DNA from: Desulfuromonadales bacterium
GTDB taxonomy: Bacteria; Desulfobacterota; Desulfuromonadia; Geobacterales; Pseudopelobacteraceae
Reading direction: 5' to 3'
DNA length: 64,000 bases
Assembly (NCBI GenBank): GCA_013349325.1
Contig: DUZX01000011.1
Span: 32,171 to 96,170 of the forward strand
The notes beneath the pieces are model-generated. The model saw only the letters and a program-made list of their open reading frames with translations, was not told the origin of the DNA and ran no database searches. Below are positions 26,589 to 33,994 of this stretch, piece after piece (the stretch's first letter is position 1; every line of letters starts with the position of its first letter). The translations under genes were made by a program, and so were the position numbers.

Positions 26589-27692
26589 ATGATGCTTCAC
26601 AAAAAGCTCTATAACTGGATCGATGACCGTCTCGGCATGCACGAGATTATCAACGAAAAGCGCAGCGGCTACCTGTTGCCGCCCAACGTTAACGCGTGGT
26701 ATTCGCTCGGCAGTGTCCTTCTGGTTATCTTCGCCCTGCAGGTTACGACCGGTCTGCTGTTGATGCTCTATTACGTTCCTGATGTCGATAAGGCTTTCAG
26801 CAGCGTTGCTTTCATCATGAATGACATTCCGCTTGGCAGACTGGTACGTCTGTTTCACGCCGTCGGTTCGAGCCTTATGATCGTAGTGCTTGTCCTGCAT
26901 ATGCTTTCAATCCTGTTCATGGGCAGCTACAAGAGCCCGCGTGAGATGCACTGGCTGACCGGCTTTATCCTGTTGCTTATGGCGATGGGCATCTCGCTGA
27001 CCGGCTATCTGCTCCCCTGGAATCAACTTTCATTCTGGGCGACCACCGTCGCCACCGATGGCATTGGAACCATCCCCGTCGTTGGCCCGTATCTTGTCGA
27101 GCTGCTGCGCGGTGGCAAAATGGTCGGTTTCAAAACACTCGGGCGATTTTATACCCTGCACGTCGGCCTGCTGCCCGCCGGCATCACCATTCTGATCGGT
27201 GTCCACCTGTTCCTGATCCAGCGTACCGGCGTCTCGACACCACCGTTCGGACTCGAAGATACCAGCAACCCCTGGAAGGAAGAAAAATTTAAATACGAAG
27301 ACCATCCGGGCGGTATCCCCTTCTTTCCTAACTTCTTCCTGCAGGATCTGATTTCCATCTCGCTCTATCTGGCCTGTTTTCTGGCGCTGGTATTCTTTGC
27401 CCCCAATCTGTTCCTGCCGGCTACCGCCAACCTGCCGGCCAATCCTTACGTAACGCCGGCTCACATCAAGCCGGAATGGTATTTTTTAGCCAACTATCAG
27501 ACATTGAAGTTATTTCCCAGTGAAATCATCGGCCTGATCGTTCAAGTGCTGGCGATCGCCTTTGTGGCCCTGCTCCCCTTTATTGATCGCGGAGCGGAGA
27601 AACACCCGTTGAAACGGCCGTTCTTCACTATCACCGCGCTGGGATGCATCCTGCTCTGGATCGGTATGACGGTCTGGGGATACTATTCATGA
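26589..27692 (+). CDS. Cytochrome b, full-length bc1-type
   Basis: The start at 26589 is preceded by AAAGG; a GTG at 26556 would give a longer protein without a clear site. The 367-residue protein has eight or so membrane helices and two His pairs spaced by 13 residues (H-A-V-G-S-S and L-H-M-L; L-H-V-G-L and V-H-L-F) for two b haems. It also has L-P-W-N-Q and the K-P-E-W-Y-F-L quinol-site motif. The b6-like and subunit-IV-like parts are fused, as in bc1 complexes. It works with the preceding Rieske protein and the following pentahaem cytochrome to oxidise quinol at the cytoplasmic membrane. Confidence 0.93.
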   Translation: MMLHKKLYNWIDDRLGMHEIINEKRSGYLLPPNVNAWYSLGSVLLVIFALQVTTGLLLMLYYVPDVDKAFSSVAFIMNDIPLGRLVRLFHAVGSSLMIVVLVLHMLSILFMGSYKSPREMHWLTGFILLLMAMGISLTGYLLPWNQLSFWATTVATDGIGTIPVVGPYLVELLRGGKMVGFKTLGRFYTLHVGLLPAGITILIGVHLFLIQRTGVSTPPFGLEDTSNPWKEEKFKYEDHPGGIPFFPNFFLQDLISISLYLACFLALVFFAPNLFLPATANLPANPYVTPAHIKPEWYFLANYQTLKLFPSEIIGLIVQVLAIAFVALLPFIDRGAEKHPLKRPFFTITALGCILLWIGMTVWGYYS

Positions 27693-28465
27693 GAGGCTGG
27701 ACTATCAGCCTGCTGCTTGCAGTCATGATGTTGTCGCAGGTCCAGGCCGACGCTGCCGGGGTGGCGGTAGTCAACTGCATATCCTGCCATACGGTTCTCT
27801 CGGGGCGTCTGAGTACTCCGGTCAAACTCTGGAACAGCAGCATTCACGCGGAGCATGGCATCACCTGTAACGCCTGCCACGGCGGTGACCCTGCCGACAG
27901 CGCCAATGCCATGAGTCCGGCGCGCGGCTTTCGCGGCAAGCCAGCCGCACCTGCTGTCCCGGCCCTGTGTGGCGGCTGCCATATGGGTGTCCTGAAACAT
28001 TATAATGAGAGCGCGCATGGCAGAGCGCTGACAGTTGGCGGTCCTACCTGTATCACCTGCCACGGTAGTCACGGTGTGGTCAGTGCTTCAATTGAATTGA
28101 TTAACCGCAAAAACTGTTCGAAATGTCACTCCTATACAAAAGCCCGCAAGATTAAAAATGCCATGCTGAAGACAGAAGGCATGCTCAAGGCGATTGATAA
28201 AAAGATAGCCGTACTCAAGGTGCAGGGGGTTGATACGGATAAGCTTGAAAAGCGCCTGTTTGCACTCCGTAATCGTTTTCATGCCATGTACCACAGCCTG
28301 GATGTCAAGCTGATCGTGCAGGAGTCAGACCATATTCAGGCGGAGCTGAAGAAAACAAGCGGAATCGGCGGGGGCGGTACCGGACCACTGGTTGGAATGC
28401 TGGCTGTTGCATGGGCGCTTCTGGCCGCATTGCTATTTTATCTGATCAAGAAAAATCTGGATTGA
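27689..28465 (+). CDS. Membrane-anchored pentahaem c-type cytochrome
   Basis: The ATG at 27689 overlaps the cytochrome b stop by 4 nt and begins a signal peptide (W-T-I-S-L-L-L-A-V-M-M). Five CxxCH haem sites follow: C-I-S-C-H, C-N-A-C-H, C-G-G-C-H, C-I-T-C-H and C-S-K-C-H. A helical region (about 155-215) and a C-terminal membrane helix (about 232-252) complete the 258-residue protein. It should be the periplasmic electron acceptor of the Rieske/cytochrome b unit, in place of a mono- or dihaem cytochrome c1. Location within the magnetosome run suggests delivery of electrons to or from magnetochromes, which is inferred. Confidence 0.9.
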   Translation: MRGWTISLLLAVMMLSQVQADAAGVAVVNCISCHTVLSGRLSTPVKLWNSSIHAEHGITCNACHGGDPADSANAMSPARGFRGKPAAPAVPALCGGCHMGVLKHYNESAHGRALTVGGPTCITCHGSHGVVSASIELINRKNCSKCHSYTKARKIKNAMLKTEGMLKAIDKKIAVLKVQGVDTDKLEKRLFALRNRFHAMYHSLDVKLIVQESDHIQAELKKTSGIGGGGTGPLVGMLAVAWALLAALLFYLIKKNLD

Positions 28466-28490
28466 CACGTTTTCTATTACTACGTATAAA
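28462..28490 (+). promoter_or_regulatory. Near-consensus sigma70 promoter
   Basis: TTGACA at 28462-28467, a 17-nt spacer and TATAAA at 28485-28490. The -35 box overlaps the stop of the cytochrome gene. It should drive the Mms6-like gene and its neighbour independently of the long operon. Confidence 0.75.
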
Positions 28491-28564
28491 ACGGATCTTA
28501 ATTTAGTTGTTTATAATGTCTGCCATTGCAGCGGAAATGAATACATTTTTAAAGGAGTTCGATT

Positions 28565-28786
28565 ATGGCACCTGTTCAATGCCCATCTGTTGTAACTGTA
28601 GCAGGACATAGAGCCAGTCAGAGTCTTGGGTACAAGGCCGCCTGCTGTAAGACGGCCGCTGCGGGTAAAGGCCTTTGTCTCGGCATCGGCCTGGGTCTGG
28701 GACTCTGGGGACCGATTGCGCTGGTGGGCATCGGAGTTGCCGGCGGGTATTATTATTGGAAGAAAGCAAACGAGATGTTTGATTAA
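28565..28786 (+). CDS. Mms6-like Leu-Gly-rich magnetosome membrane protein
   Basis: AAAGGAG precedes the ATG. The 73-residue protein has a Cys/Ala-containing N-terminus and then a hydrophobic segment, G-L-C-L-G-I-G-L-G-L-G-L-W-G-P-I, continuing into V-G-I-G-V-A-G-G-Y-Y-Y-W and a charged end. From memory, the Leu-Gly repeat followed by W-G-P-x2-L/V-G-x-V/I-G-A is the hallmark of the alphaproteobacterial magnetite-shaping protein Mms6. Mms6 has a longer acidic C-terminus than the K-K-A-N-E-M-F-D tail seen here. Likely a crystal-associated membrane protein. Confidence 0.75.
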   Translation: MAPVQCPSVVTVAGHRASQSLGYKAACCKTAAAGKGLCLGIGLGLGLWGPIALVGIGVAGGYYYWKKANEMFD

Positions 28787-28812
28787 CGACAAATTATCGA
28801 GGGAGACACGAC

Positions 28813-29283
28813 ATGACGCTAGACATTATTGAAGACATGAAAGCCCAGGCAACACAGGACGTTCGGGAAGTTATTCTTGAGCTTGAGAAAAACCAGACCG
28901 GCCTCACTGAGGGTGTCGCAACAGTTATCGGTGCCGGTACCGGTGCAGCCGGTTCAATTGCTGCTCTGTCATCACTGGGTACGGTTTCAGGTTTGTCGGC
29001 TGCCGGTGTTTCTACCGGGTTGGTTGCGGCCGGTGGTTTGGTAGGCGGAGGCGTACTGGTCGGTCTTGGAGTTCTCGCTGCTCCGGTTGCCGCATTAGGA
29101 ATCGTAAGTTACACGCTGGCCAAAAAGAGTAAAAAAGCCAAAACCGCCGCTGCACTTGGCCTGGCAGCCAAAAAAATCTGCGATATACAGTCACGACTGC
29201 TTGAGCATGAAGAGCATTTTGGGGAAGAGCTGGCCCACATCAAGTCAACGCTGGAAATAATTACCCGGCTGAAAACTGCGTAG
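28813..29283 (+). CDS. Gly/Ala-rich membrane protein with helical ends
   Basis: This 156-residue protein has a polar N-terminal helix (1-40), a long hydrophobic Gly/Ala/Val/Ser-rich centre (about 42-100, with A-A-G-G-L-V-G-G-G-V-L-V-G-L-G) and a basic then amphipathic C-terminal helix. The composition resembles the Leu-Gly/Gly-rich magnetosome proteins but no specific family is recognised. It is transcribed with the Mms6-like gene and followed by a strong terminator that closes the magnetosome cluster. Confidence 0.68.
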   Translation: MTLDIIEDMKAQATQDVREVILELEKNQTGLTEGVATVIGAGTGAAGSIAALSSLGTVSGLSAAGVSTGLVAAGGLVGGGVLVGLGVLAAPVAALGIVSYTLAKKSKKAKTAAALGLAAKKICDIQSRLLEHEEHFGEELAHIKSTLEIITRLKTA

Positions 29284-29304
29284 AAAAAGCATCAGATCAC
29301 GAGC

Positions 29305-29335
29305 AACCCCCGCCACGAACGTTGCGGGGGTTTTT
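29305..29335 (+). terminator. Rho-independent terminator of the magnetosome cluster
   Basis: A 9-bp stem, AACCCCCGC (29305-29313) with GCGGGGGTT (29324-29332), a 10-nt loop and a run of five T. Confidence 0.9.
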
Positions 29336-29373
29336 AGTCACTGCAGATCAGATTTTACGTACAGTCACCCGCC

Positions 29374-29676
29374 ATGATTACAGAAAAATTGATCAAAATA
29401 GCTTTTAACTTCAGGATGAAGAGGTACGCCCACATGCTGAAACTTGATATCAATTCGGAAGATAAAACCATTGATCTTACGGTGCTGCTGAAAGGTGAAG
29501 CGTCACCGATCGATATCCATATCGGCCACTATGAAGTTCTGACCGACGAAGTACAGGGGATAAAAATCAGTAACATACATACATCCCGGGAGTGGATGAC
29601 CGAGCTGATTCAAGCAATCGCTCCAGAACGGATCATACCTTTCCATCGCGCCAAGTTGCTTAAAATTGTCCTCTAA
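29374..29676 (+). CDS. Small conserved-looking protein of unknown function
   Basis: The 100-residue protein alternates charged and hydrophobic residues (L-K-L-D-I-N, I-D-L-T-V-L-L-K-G-E, I-D-I-H-I-G-H-Y-E), consistent with a small beta-rich fold, then a C-terminal helix. No family is recognised. It stands after the magnetosome terminator and ends 2 nt from the convergent regulator gene. Confidence 0.6.
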   Translation: MITEKLIKIAFNFRMKRYAHMLKLDINSEDKTIDLTVLLKGEASPIDIHIGHYEVLTDEVQGIKISNIHTSREWMTELIQAIAPERIIPFHRAKLLKIVL

Positions 29677-29678
29677 CC

Positions 29679-30341
29679 CTATATTTTAACACCATAAATA
29701 TTCGCGGCGATATCCTGCTCCAGCGCGATCTGTGTATTTTCGATCTGAATGACATAGGCGGGAAATTTCTGGCGGATCTTGATCACTTTTCCGGGTGACA
29801 CCCCAAAAGATACCAGCTTGCCCATCAGGACCGGATCCTCTTTACGGATAAAAGAGATGCGTACCTGATCACCCACCTCCATCGTATTGAGCGGATTGAC
29901 AAACGACTTGACGGAGCTTTCGGAGCGCTTGCAACAGTCGCCTTCCGGGATCGGAGATCCGTGAGGACATTCACGCGGATGCCCAAGCAGAGTACAGATC
30001 GCTTCGGTCAGTCCCGGAGCCAGGGTATGCTCATATTCACAGGCAGACTCTTCGATTTCATCAAAAGGCATTCCCAGTACATCAACCAGTAAACGCTCAG
30101 CTATTCTATGTCTGCGGATAACCGGCATGGCATGCGCCTTCCCCTCTGCTGTAAGCGCAATTTCAGTCCCCCGAATTGTTACCAGGGCGTTTTTCTCCAA
30201 TTCCGAGAGGATCTCGTCATCAACGATATAATCCGTGCTCTTTTCATGCTCATCCTTCACATTTTGGAGCGTGCAGTGTCCGCGCTCCTCAAACCTCCAG
30301 ATTGTTTCCAGAACTTCATCGGTAACATGTACAATTTTCAC
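29679..30341 (-). CDS. DtxR/MntR-type metalloregulator with FeoA-like domain
   Basis: The 220-residue protein has an N-terminal winged helix (1-65), a dimerisation region with the family landmark H-R-x-A-E-R-L-L and H-P-x-x-C-P-H-G-x-P-I-P, and a C-terminal SH3/FeoA-like domain (about 150-220, G-D-Q-V-R-I-S-F-I, L-G/F-G-V-S-P-G). Metal-binding residues of the DtxR type (E-x2-A-C-E-Y-E-H) are visible. It lies 10 nt downstream of feoB, so it probably senses Fe(II) or Mn(II) and controls iron uptake, possibly including magnetosome genes. Confidence 0.88.
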   Translation of the reverse strand: MKIVHVTDEVLETIWRFEERGHCTLQNVKDEHEKSTDYIVDDEILSELEKNALVTIRGTEIALTAEGKAHAMPVIRRHRIAERLLVDVLGMPFDEIEESACEYEHTLAPGLTEAICTLLGHPRECPHGSPIPEGDCCKRSESSVKSFVNPLNTMEVGDQVRISFIRKEDPVLMGKLVSFGVSPGKVIKIRQKFPAYVIQIENTQIALEQDIAANIYGVKI

Positions 30342-30351
30342 GGCCTGCTCC

Positions 30352-32322
30352 TTAGAAAGTGAGATGCGCCCAGCGGATAAAATAATTAACAGCTCCGCCG
30401 GTAATGATGGCAGTAGTGGTGACTGCAGTGATGATTGCCATAGCCCGCTGCGAACCCTGCTCTTTGATGATTAGCATGAAGTTTGTCACGCAGGGGATAA
30501 AGAGGATGGTTACAATCATGGCTACGACCAGTTGAGCATGATTCATGGTGCCGGCATCGGCCATCTTTTTCAGGATGGCGACCCCGGCTTCACCCCGGAT
30601 AAAACCCATAATCAGCGATTCGGCAAACTGGGGCGGCAAGCCCAGAAAGCCACTGATCAACGGTGCAAACAGGGTCTCGATAATAGTAAGCAGACCGACT
30701 CGCTGGGCAATGAACAGGCCAAATGCACTGATCACAAAAAGCGGCACCGCCTCCTTGAGAAACAGCACTGAACGATACGACGTTTTTACGAGAACGTTTT
30801 TAATGCTCGGGATGCGAATAGGGGGAACTTCCATGATAAAGTTGGAAGCTTCGCACGGCATCATTTTGTTGAGGATTATTCCGGTAGCGATGGTGAGCGA
30901 AAAAACAATGCCGAAGACAAACAGAAAAGCGGTAAAGGAGATCTGGGCCATGATAGCCAGGATGACACTCAGTTTGGCAGAGCAGGGGATGCCGAGCGAG
31001 AGCAGAAAAATGGCGATGAAGCGCTCACGCTTGTTGTCCAGGACCCGGGTGGATATTGTTGCCATGGTAACGCAGGAAAAGCCGAGTACCATCGGTAGAA
31101 CAGCTTTGCCGTTGAGACCGACTTTTCTGAAAAGGCGATCCAGCAGAATCGAGAGGCGGGGAATATAGCCCGAATCTTCAATGCAGCCGAAGGTAAAGAA
31201 GAAAACCGTCAGAATCGGGAGCAGCAGGCCAAAGACCGGCACTACCGCCATGGTGTAAAAACCATACTCGCCAATGATCATATCCCGTACAAAACCATAC
31301 GGAATTCCTGCCACCACTATTTTCAACCACGGCGCGACAATGCCGCCAAAAAAATCATCTGACAGCAGATCGACAACGATGCCGGCAGCAAACTTACCAA
31401 CGATCAGATACAGGGCGAATATGAGTGCAAGCAGTGTCAGGGTGCCTGTCACCGGCGTCAGCGTCAGGTCTCCTATTCTGTTGAGCAGTGGTGTTGACGT
31501 AACGTGGGTTGCGTAGACCGATTCAGCGTACAGGGCTTCGGCCCAGAGACTCTCCGAGCGGGAGACCAGCAGTCCGAGATGACGGTGGAACGATTGTTGA
31601 GCGTCTAACAGTGCCTGACAGGCGACCGGGTTGTTCTCCAGCCCGCTTTTCTGCAGGGCCCACGTTGATGTGGCGTGATCACCAGCGATGGCAAAAAGAG
31701 CCAAAGCACGTTTTTCCCATACTGTACGTGGTGTGTCAGCAGAGAGCTCTGCCAGGTGTGTGACGGTAGCGGCCAGATGAGCGGGTAAACGGGATGCGAA
31801 GGTTGGCGTAACCGCCGTATGCAGTGCAGAGATCAGGGACGGAATACCGACACCCTCCGCTGCGATTGTTTCGATTACGGGTGTGCCGAGCATCTGCTCG
31901 AGCTTATGGCGTTTGACCTTGATTCCCTTTTGGGCGGCCTCATCCACCATGTTGAGGGCCAGGATCATCGGGATGTTGAATTCAGCCAGCAGGGCGGTCA
32001 GAACGAGGGAGCGCTTCAGGTTTTTTGCATCGCAGACCTGAACTACCAGGTCCGGTGCTTCATCGATCAGGATATTGCGGGCAACACGTTCGTTATCTTC
32101 GTTGAAGTACAGGTTGCAGACGCCGGGGATGTCTATGATTTCAACATCTTCTCCGTTGACCCTCAAATCACCCCTGCGTACCTCAACGGCGGTACCGGGG
32201 TATGTTCGCAAGCTGACTTTATTGATAATTAAGCGGCTGAATATTGTGCTCTTGCCAACGTTCGGTACGCCAAGCAGTAAAACCTTTTTCAAAATGGAGC
32301 CCTTTTCGTGGAAATGATGCAT
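30352..32322 (-). CDS. feoB: Ferrous iron transporter FeoB
   Basis: The protein has an N-terminal G domain with G-V-P-N-V-G-K-S-T (G1), D-I-P-G-V (G3) and N-M-V-D (G4), a helical spacer, and a membrane region with about ten helices and Gate motifs. The start is uncertain: ATG 32322 is taken here, while TTG 32292 (with AAGGG upstream) would begin K-K-V-L-L-L-G-V-P-N and is as likely; ATG 32352 is less so. FeoB imports Fe(II) across the inner membrane. Its location next to the magnetosome cluster and a DtxR-type regulator suggests a dedicated iron supply. Confidence 0.92.
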   Translation of the reverse strand: MHHFHEKGSILKKVLLLGVPNVGKSTIFSRLIINKVSLRTYPGTAVEVRRGDLRVNGEDVEIIDIPGVCNLYFNEDNERVARNILIDEAPDLVVQVCDAKNLKRSLVLTALLAEFNIPMILALNMVDEAAQKGIKVKRHKLEQMLGTPVIETIAAEGVGIPSLISALHTAVTPTFASRLPAHLAATVTHLAELSADTPRTVWEKRALALFAIAGDHATSTWALQKSGLENNPVACQALLDAQQSFHRHLGLLVSRSESLWAEALYAESVYATHVTSTPLLNRIGDLTLTPVTGTLTLLALIFALYLIVGKFAAGIVVDLLSDDFFGGIVAPWLKIVVAGIPYGFVRDMIIGEYGFYTMAVVPVFGLLLPILTVFFFTFGCIEDSGYIPRLSILLDRLFRKVGLNGKAVLPMVLGFSCVTMATISTRVLDNKRERFIAIFLLSLGIPCSAKLSVILAIMAQISFTAFLFVFGIVFSLTIATGIILNKMMPCEASNFIMEVPPIRIPSIKNVLVKTSYRSVLFLKEAVPLFVISAFGLFIAQRVGLLTIIETLFAPLISGFLGLPPQFAESLIMGFIRGEAGVAILKKMADAGTMNHAQLVVAMIVTILFIPCVTNFMLIIKEQGSQRAMAIITAVTTTAIITGGAVNYFIRWAHLTF

Positions 32323-32450
32323 GACTATGGTGACGTGACGACGTGGCACCATAGCATATTTTTAATTCGAGGTGCTATCCCGGAATTTCATTGTTCTCAT
32401 TGTTATTCCGACCGATGGTTGCGAAGCGCTTCCAACAGTCGTTACTGTAC

Positions 32451-33032
32451 CTATGGTTCAATCTTCGTACCCAGTACCTGTAAAAATTCAGCCAGCCATT
32501 GAGGGTGTGCCGGCCACGCCGGAGCAGTTACCAGGGTTCCATCCACGTGAGCTGCATCCATCGCTATCGATACGTATGTGCCGCCAGCAAGCGTGACGTC
32601 GGGGCCGACGGCTGGATAGGCGGAACAGCTTTTACCGGCAATGACTCCGGCAGCGGCCAGCAGCTGGGCGCCGTGACAGATGGCTGCTATCGGTTTGAGT
32701 GTTTCAGAAAAATGCTGTACGATCTTTATGACCATCTCGTTCAAGCGAAGATATTCCGGTGCCCGTCCTCCCGGAATCACCAGCGCATCATAGTCTTCGG
32801 CCTTGATCTCTGAAAACGTGGCGTTCAGCGTGAAATTATGGCCACGCTTTTCGCTGTATGTCTGATCCCCTTCAAAATCGTGGATTGCCGTACGGACCTG
32901 TTCGCCAGCCTTCTTGTCGGGGCAGACTGCATGCACGGCATGACCTACCATCAAGAGCGCCTGGAATGGAACCATTACTTCATAATCTTCTACATAATCT
33001 CCTACAAGCATCAGAATTTTCTTTACACTCAT
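32451..33032 (-). CDS. DJ-1/PfpI family protein
   Basis: The 193-residue protein has the DJ-1/PfpI fold pattern: [15 protein letters not shown] at the start, [13 protein letters not shown] in the middle, and the nucleophile elbow A-I-C-H-G-A-Q. The conserved Glu (near residue 18) and the Cys-His pair are present. Members are glyoxalases, deglycases or stress chaperones. AAAGGAG precedes the ATG. It is probably a stress protein, and its link to iron metabolism is unknown. Confidence 0.88.
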   Translation of the reverse strand: MSVKKILMLVGDYVEDYEVMVPFQALLMVGHAVHAVCPDKKAGEQVRTAIHDFEGDQTYSEKRGHNFTLNATFSEIKAEDYDALVIPGGRAPEYLRLNEMVIKIVQHFSETLKPIAAICHGAQLLAAAGVIAGKSCSAYPAVGPDVTLAGGTYVSIAMDAAHVDGTLVTAPAWPAHPQWLAEFLQVLGTKIEP

Positions 33033-33073
33033 CGTGAACTCCTTTCAGTTGTCGTGCAGCAGATCTCCGCAGC

Positions 33074-33493
33074 TCATTTAGCCGGAGTTTTGAAGTACGT
33101 TTTGGTGATTGTGGCGAGTTCCATCAGTAAAATGTAGCGTTCCAGGTCAATGGCAACCTTGCCGTTGTCGAGTACGCTTGTGCCGGTAGTCGAGTAGGGG
33201 AAATTCTTTTCGAGAGTCTGAAGTCTTTTGTCGATACTCGCCAGCATATTCTCAAGCTCCACTCTTTCTGTTGCTACCGTTTTTGCGTCAGACATATTTT
33301 TTCCCGGTTTCAGCACGACTTTCTGATCGGCAGGACGTTTTTTTGTGAATGCAAACAGCTTCTTCACGCCCCGCCCCCCCGCATTCACCAGCCCGGTTGC
33401 GGCTAAAGCGGTAAATTCAACTGCTGCCAACGCAATTTTAGCTGTCTGGACCAGCTTATGGTCCACTGTTTGGATCATTTTCTTAACTTTCAA
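33074..33493 (-). CDS. Helical protein next to the magnetosome cluster
   Basis: I place the start at TTG 33493 because AAAGGGG lies 6 nt upstream; an ATG at 33523 has no site. The 139-residue product has a hydrophobic N-terminal stretch (I-A-L-A-A-V-E-F-T-A-L-A-A) followed by a two-helix region (V-E-L-E-N-M-L-A-S-I-D-K-R-L, I-D-L-E-R-Y-I-L-L-M-E-L). The plan, membrane-proximal segment then helical hairpin, recalls the short proteins at 9194 and 12258. A magnetosome-associated role is possible but rests on this similarity and proximity alone. Confidence 0.55.
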   Translation of the reverse strand: MKVKKMIQTVDHKLVQTAKIALAAVEFTALAATGLVNAGGRGVKKLFAFTKKRPADQKVVLKPGKNMSDAKTVATERVELENMLASIDKRLQTLEKNFPYSTTGTSVLDNGKVAIDLERYILLMELATITKTYFKTPAK

Positions 33494-33645
33494 ACCGGGC
33501 CCCTTTGCCGTGCGCCAACCCATGTATCAGTACGAGATATTTCGATTTAGTCTCTGCCAGCAGAGACTATAGTGTAAAAAATCATAAGAGGCAAAATAAA
33601 GATGGTCAGATGGCAGTGAAAAAATAGTATATGTTAAAAAAATAG

Positions 33646-33674
33646 TTGACTTGTTATAGATATTGCCGTATAAG
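33646..33674 (+). promoter_or_regulatory. Promoter of tRNA-Glu
   Basis: TTGACT at 33646-33651, a 17-nt spacer and TATAAG at 33669-33674, about 64 bases before the tRNA. Confidence 0.7.
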
Positions 33675-33737
33675 TTGCGTTCTCCACACAGTAATGGGCC
33701 TGTTTCCTTAATCGGAACGGTGTGGTTGAATTCATAC

Positions 33738-33815
<78 letters not shown>

Positions 33816-33846
33816 ACAACTAATCCGGTACAGTCCGGTTAAGTAC

Positions 33847-33876
33847 AAAAAGCCTTGAGAGATCAAGGCTTTTTTG
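33847..33876 (+). terminator. Rho-independent terminator after tRNA-Glu
   Basis: AAAAAGCCTTGA (33847-33858) pairs with TCAAGGCTTTTT (33863-33874) around a GAGA loop, followed by more T. It lies inside the island, replacing the native terminator now found at 60514. Confidence 0.88.
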
Positions 33877-33930
33877 TTTTTGCTTGTCCGACATGATCCG
33901 CCTTGGTATGATGAAATCCAGATACTTTGA

Positions 33931-33984
33931 TGGTGTTTTTGGTGGCGTCTCCTAAAACCACAAAAGCAAACACCACCAAAAAAT
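33931..33984. promoter_or_regulatory. Putative integrase arm-binding sites, left end
   Basis: TGGTGTTTTTGGTGGCGTC (33931-33949) matches 17 of 19 bases with 60412-60430 at the other end of the island. ACACCACCAAAA (33972-33983) is an inverted copy of the TTTTGGTGGTGT part found at the right end. Repeated short sites flanking att cores are expected for P4-type integrases. Confidence 0.6.
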
Positions 33985-33994
33985 GGAGGAAGCC

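Noticed and set aside
31509..32232. Plus-strand frames inside feoB
   Set aside because: They are shadows of the well-supported minus-strand FeoB frame.
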